From Anaerobium acetethylicum (lineage in GTDB: Bacteria; Bacillota; Clostridia; Lachnospirales; Lachnospiraceae), in the NCBI RefSeq assembly GCF_900096945.1, contig NZ_FMKA01000017.1, positions 18,402 through 82,401 of the forward strand: a stretch of DNA of 64,000 nt, written 5' to 3'. Both the position numbers and the translations under genes were made by a program. A model generated the notes under the pieces. That model made no database searches. It was not told where the DNA came from and saw only the letters and a list, made by a program, of their open reading frames with translations. Shown here in pieces: positions 62,342-64,000 of this stretch (position 1 is its first letter; each line of letters begins with the position of its first letter).

Positions 62342-63454
62342 ATGAACAAGGCATACAAATATCGCATCTATCCAAACAAAACCCAGGAACAGCAGTTAGC
62401 CAGAACCTTTGGATGCTGCCGTTTCGTCTACAATCAGATTCTTGCACTACAGGAGACAAATCACAAAAACAATATCAAACATATGTCAAAATTTGACATG
62501 AACAATTATTGTAACCATGTATTAAAGGCTGAATATCCATTTTTAAAAGAAGTTGATAAATTTGCCGTCACAAATGCCATTTACTTCCTGGAGACAGGCT
62601 ACCAGAGATTCTTTCAAAAACAGGGTGGTTATCCCAAATTTAAGAATAAGCATCGCAGCAGGAAAAGCTATACAACGAATTTTACGAACAACAATATCGA
62701 GGTTCTCGAGCATGAAATCAAACTTCCTAAACTAGGCAAAGTAAAAGCAGTCATTCATCGTGTGGCACCCAGTGGATACCATTTAAAATCAGCTACAGTA
62801 TCCCAGGAGCGTGATGGAAGCTTCTATTGTTCTGTGCTTTACGAATATGAAGCAGTTATTATGCCAGTTGCAGTCAAGGAAATAATCGGCTTAGACTATA
62901 AATCAGATGGATTATATGTATCTTCTGATGAAAAAGTTTGTGGCAGTCCAAAATATTCCCGTAAAGCTGCCAAAAAGCTTGCAAAAGCACAGCGCAGATT
63001 AAAACATATGCAAATGCATAGTTCAAACTATAATAAACAACAGCAAAAGGTAGCCAGGATTCACCGGCATATAAGCAACCAGCGCAAAGATTTCCTTCAT
63101 AAGAAAAGTACGGAGATAGCCAATCTGTATGATCTGGTGTGTGTGGAAAATCTGAACATGAAGAGCATGTCAAATAAAGGCTTTGGCAATGGAAAAGCCA
63201 CTCTGGACAATGGATATGGTATGCTTTTAAACATGCTGGATTATAAACTTGCAGATCGCGGAAGACAACTGATCAGAGTCGGCAAATGGTATGCAAGCAG
63301 TCAGATATGCAGCTGTTGTGGTGAGGTCAATAAAATGACCTTATCTGACAGAAAGTATCAATGCTCATGCGGGAACCGAATGGACAGAGACCTTAATGCA
63401 GCTATAAATATTAAAAATGAGGGCTATCGGCTTTACCGAGAAATAGTAGCTTAA
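62342..63454 (+). CDS. tnpB: TnpB RNA-guided nuclease of IS200/IS605
   Basis: 370 residues from ATG 62342, nine bases after AAGGAGG. N-terminal YKYRIYPNKTQEQQLARTFG, RuvC-like active residues D185 (GLDYKSDG), E269 (CVENLNMKS) and D350 (MDRDLNAA), and a zinc finger ICSCCGEVNK ... YQCSCGNRMDRD. All three acidic residues are present, so it should be active. In such systems TnpB with its omega-RNA cleaves DNA next to a short 5' motif and helps retain the element. Confidence 0.94.
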   Translation: MNKAYKYRIYPNKTQEQQLARTFGCCRFVYNQILALQETNHKNNIKHMSKFDMNNYCNHVLKAEYPFLKEVDKFAVTNAIYFLETGYQRFFQKQGGYPKFKNKHRSRKSYTTNFTNNNIEVLEHEIKLPKLGKVKAVIHRVAPSGYHLKSATVSQERDGSFYCSVLYEYEAVIMPVAVKEIIGLDYKSDGLYVSSDEKVCGSPKYSRKAAKKLAKAQRRLKHMQMHSSNYNKQQQKVARIHRHISNQRKDFLHKKSTEIANLYDLVCVENLNMKSMSNKGFGNGKATLDNGYGMLLNMLDYKLADRGRQLIRVGKWYASSQICSCCGEVNKMTLSDRKYQCSCGNRMDRDLNAAINIKNEGYRLYREIVA

Positions 63455-63592
63455 AATCAATATTTAGTAGGGTAGGAATTACCCGAACTTAACGCTTGTG
63501 GAGTCAGCATAAGACCTGCTTCTGCAGAGGCATTTGACGTTGAAACAAGAAGCTCGTGACTTTAGTCGTGAGTAATTCACAGTTACGATCAA
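63440..63592 (+). ncRNA. Predicted omega-RNA (TnpB guide RNA) at the right end
   Basis: Runs from the end of tnpB across GGGTA/TACCC (63470-63484) and CCTGC/GCAGAGG hairpins to CTCGTGACTTTAGTCGTGAG at 63553-63572. The roughly 20 bases after the scaffold (starting TAATTCACAGTTACGATC) would be the guide and are host DNA, so the guide matches the empty insertion site. Boundaries are inferred from the known layout of this family. Confidence 0.65.
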
Positions 63593-63913
63593 TTAATGGA
63601 TTTTGCAAGAAAACATCTGCCAGATAAATTTTTCTTGGAAGGAACAGAACGTAAGAATCTTAGAAATATTATTACAAGAGAAATGATTGGAAACACTTTG
63701 ATTCATAGAGAATTTACAAGTGCGTATACAGCTAAATTTGTTATTGAGAAAAATAGAATGTATACGGAAAATGCAAGTCGTTCATCAGGAGACGGAGTGA
63801 TTACGCCTGAGAATATGGAACCTAATCCAAAGAATCCAATTATTGCTTCATTCTTTAGAAATATTGGATGGTCTGATAGATTGGGATCTGGAGTAAGAAA
63901 TCTGTTTAAGTAG
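63576..63913 (+). pseudogene. AAA-4-type ATP-binding protein fragment (right of IS)
   Basis: Continues the frame of 61572-61779: HSYDQLMDFARKHLPDKFFL ... LRNIITREMIGNTLIHREFT ... ENMEPNPKNPIIASFFRNIG ... LGSGVRNLFK, then TAG at 63911-63913. HREFT and GSGVRN are core motifs of the AAA-4 domain. Relatives continue about 100 residues more (VRN.NKY), so the gene is also truncated at its 3' end. It is a non-functional relic. Confidence 0.8.
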
Positions 63914-64000
63914 TGTCTGCTGAGCAGACCTGAAACCATTGATTTTACTGATTTTCTCGACGTTTTATGATAAAATATATGCAAGGGTTTTTGATTTGCT
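63914..64000. other. End of window, no gene
   Basis: Only a small hairpin, GTCTGC/GCAGAC at 63915-63929, without a T run. TATGATAAAATATATGCAAG near 63966-63985 could be part of a promoter for a gene outside the window. Confidence 0.3.

Larger units (their letters stand above)
61780..63575 (+). mobile_element. IS200/IS605-family insertion sequence
   Basis: Complete element with tnpA (61891) and tnpB (62342) on the same strand and the omega-RNA-type right end. Both ends carry the same 20-mer CTCGTGACTTTAGTCGTGAG (61801-61820 and 63553-63572), which can fold as a hairpin. Host sequence reads TTTAA|TTCACAG across the junction; because TAATT occurs at both sides the exact border is ambiguous by up to five bases. 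No target duplication beyond that, as expected for single-strand (Y1) transposition. About 1.8 kb. Confidence 0.9.

Overview
The window looks like chromosomal DNA of a gut-type anaerobic Firmicute, most likely a Lachnospiraceae member. This is inferred from strong AGGAGG ribosome sites, oxygen-sensitive enzymes (2-oxoacid:ferredoxin oxidoreductase, anaerobic sulfatase maturase, Fe-S dehydratases), Ptb/Buk acid kinases, several AraC/LacI/GntR regulators and plant/host glycan utilisation genes. The species cannot be read from the sequence. No rRNA, tRNA, CRISPR array, prophage or replication origin was seen.

Region 1 (1-15.8 kb). A divergent, truncated LacI-type regulator faces a long operon: a NifJ-type oxidoreductase, an aconitase-fold protein that has lost its Fe-S ligands, a fused LeuD-LeuC-type dehydratase, phosphotransacylase (ptb), a 2-hydroxycarboxylate transporter, butyrate-type kinase (buk), a YczE-like membrane protein, a hot-dog thioesterase and a LeuB-like dehydrogenase. 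Together they spell out a complete ATP-yielding route: import of a malate-type 2-hydroxyacid, isomerisation, oxidative decarboxylation, ferredoxin-linked acyl-CoA formation, acyl-phosphate, acid + ATP. A MATE transporter behind the operon carries a copy of the same operator-like sequence. A flavodoxin-fold reductase follows.

Region 2 (15.9-21.8 kb). A sulfated-glycan cassette: LacI regulator, sulfatase, the C-terminal relic of a second sulfatase, a GPH-family symporter and the radical-SAM sulfatase maturase. Perfect TGAAAACGTTTTCA palindromes precede both the regulator and the sulfatase.

Region 3 (21.9-29.1 kb). An HTH-VOC fusion protein, an HD hydrolase and a membrane protein, then two tandem GntR regulators upstream of L(+)-tartrate dehydratase (ttdAB) and a CitMHS-type transporter. 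The GntR promoter and the ttd promoter share a TGGATACAA motif.

Region 4 (29.1-39.6 kb). A short cysteine/methionine-rich leader peptide and terminator precede (across inserted repeats) a polar amino-acid ABC transporter operon that contains a URO-D-type, probably corrinoid-dependent, methyltransferase. A MarR-regulated heterodimeric ABC exporter follows.

Region 5 (39.6-61.3 kb). A pectin / rhamnogalacturonan-I cluster: two AraC regulators, GH4, KduI, KduD, GH43, an LplABC-type oligosaccharide importer, GH105, GH112 phosphorylase, a membrane AraC sensor-regulator, a sugar isomerase/epimerase-like protein, a second MATE transporter, a CE12-like esterase with SLH repeats and a second GH43-like beta-propeller.

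Region 6 (61.4-64 kb). A decayed AAA-4/AlbA-type ATP-binding protein gene interrupted by a complete IS200/IS605 element (tnpA, tnpB, omega-RNA end), whose removal restores the interrupted frame.

The intergenic regions are rich in dispersed repeats: a 143-bp element with terminal inverted repeats (two full copies and many remnants), a roughly 210-240-bp long-hairpin element (two copies) and a third hairpin family near 13, 15.8 and 56.8 kb.
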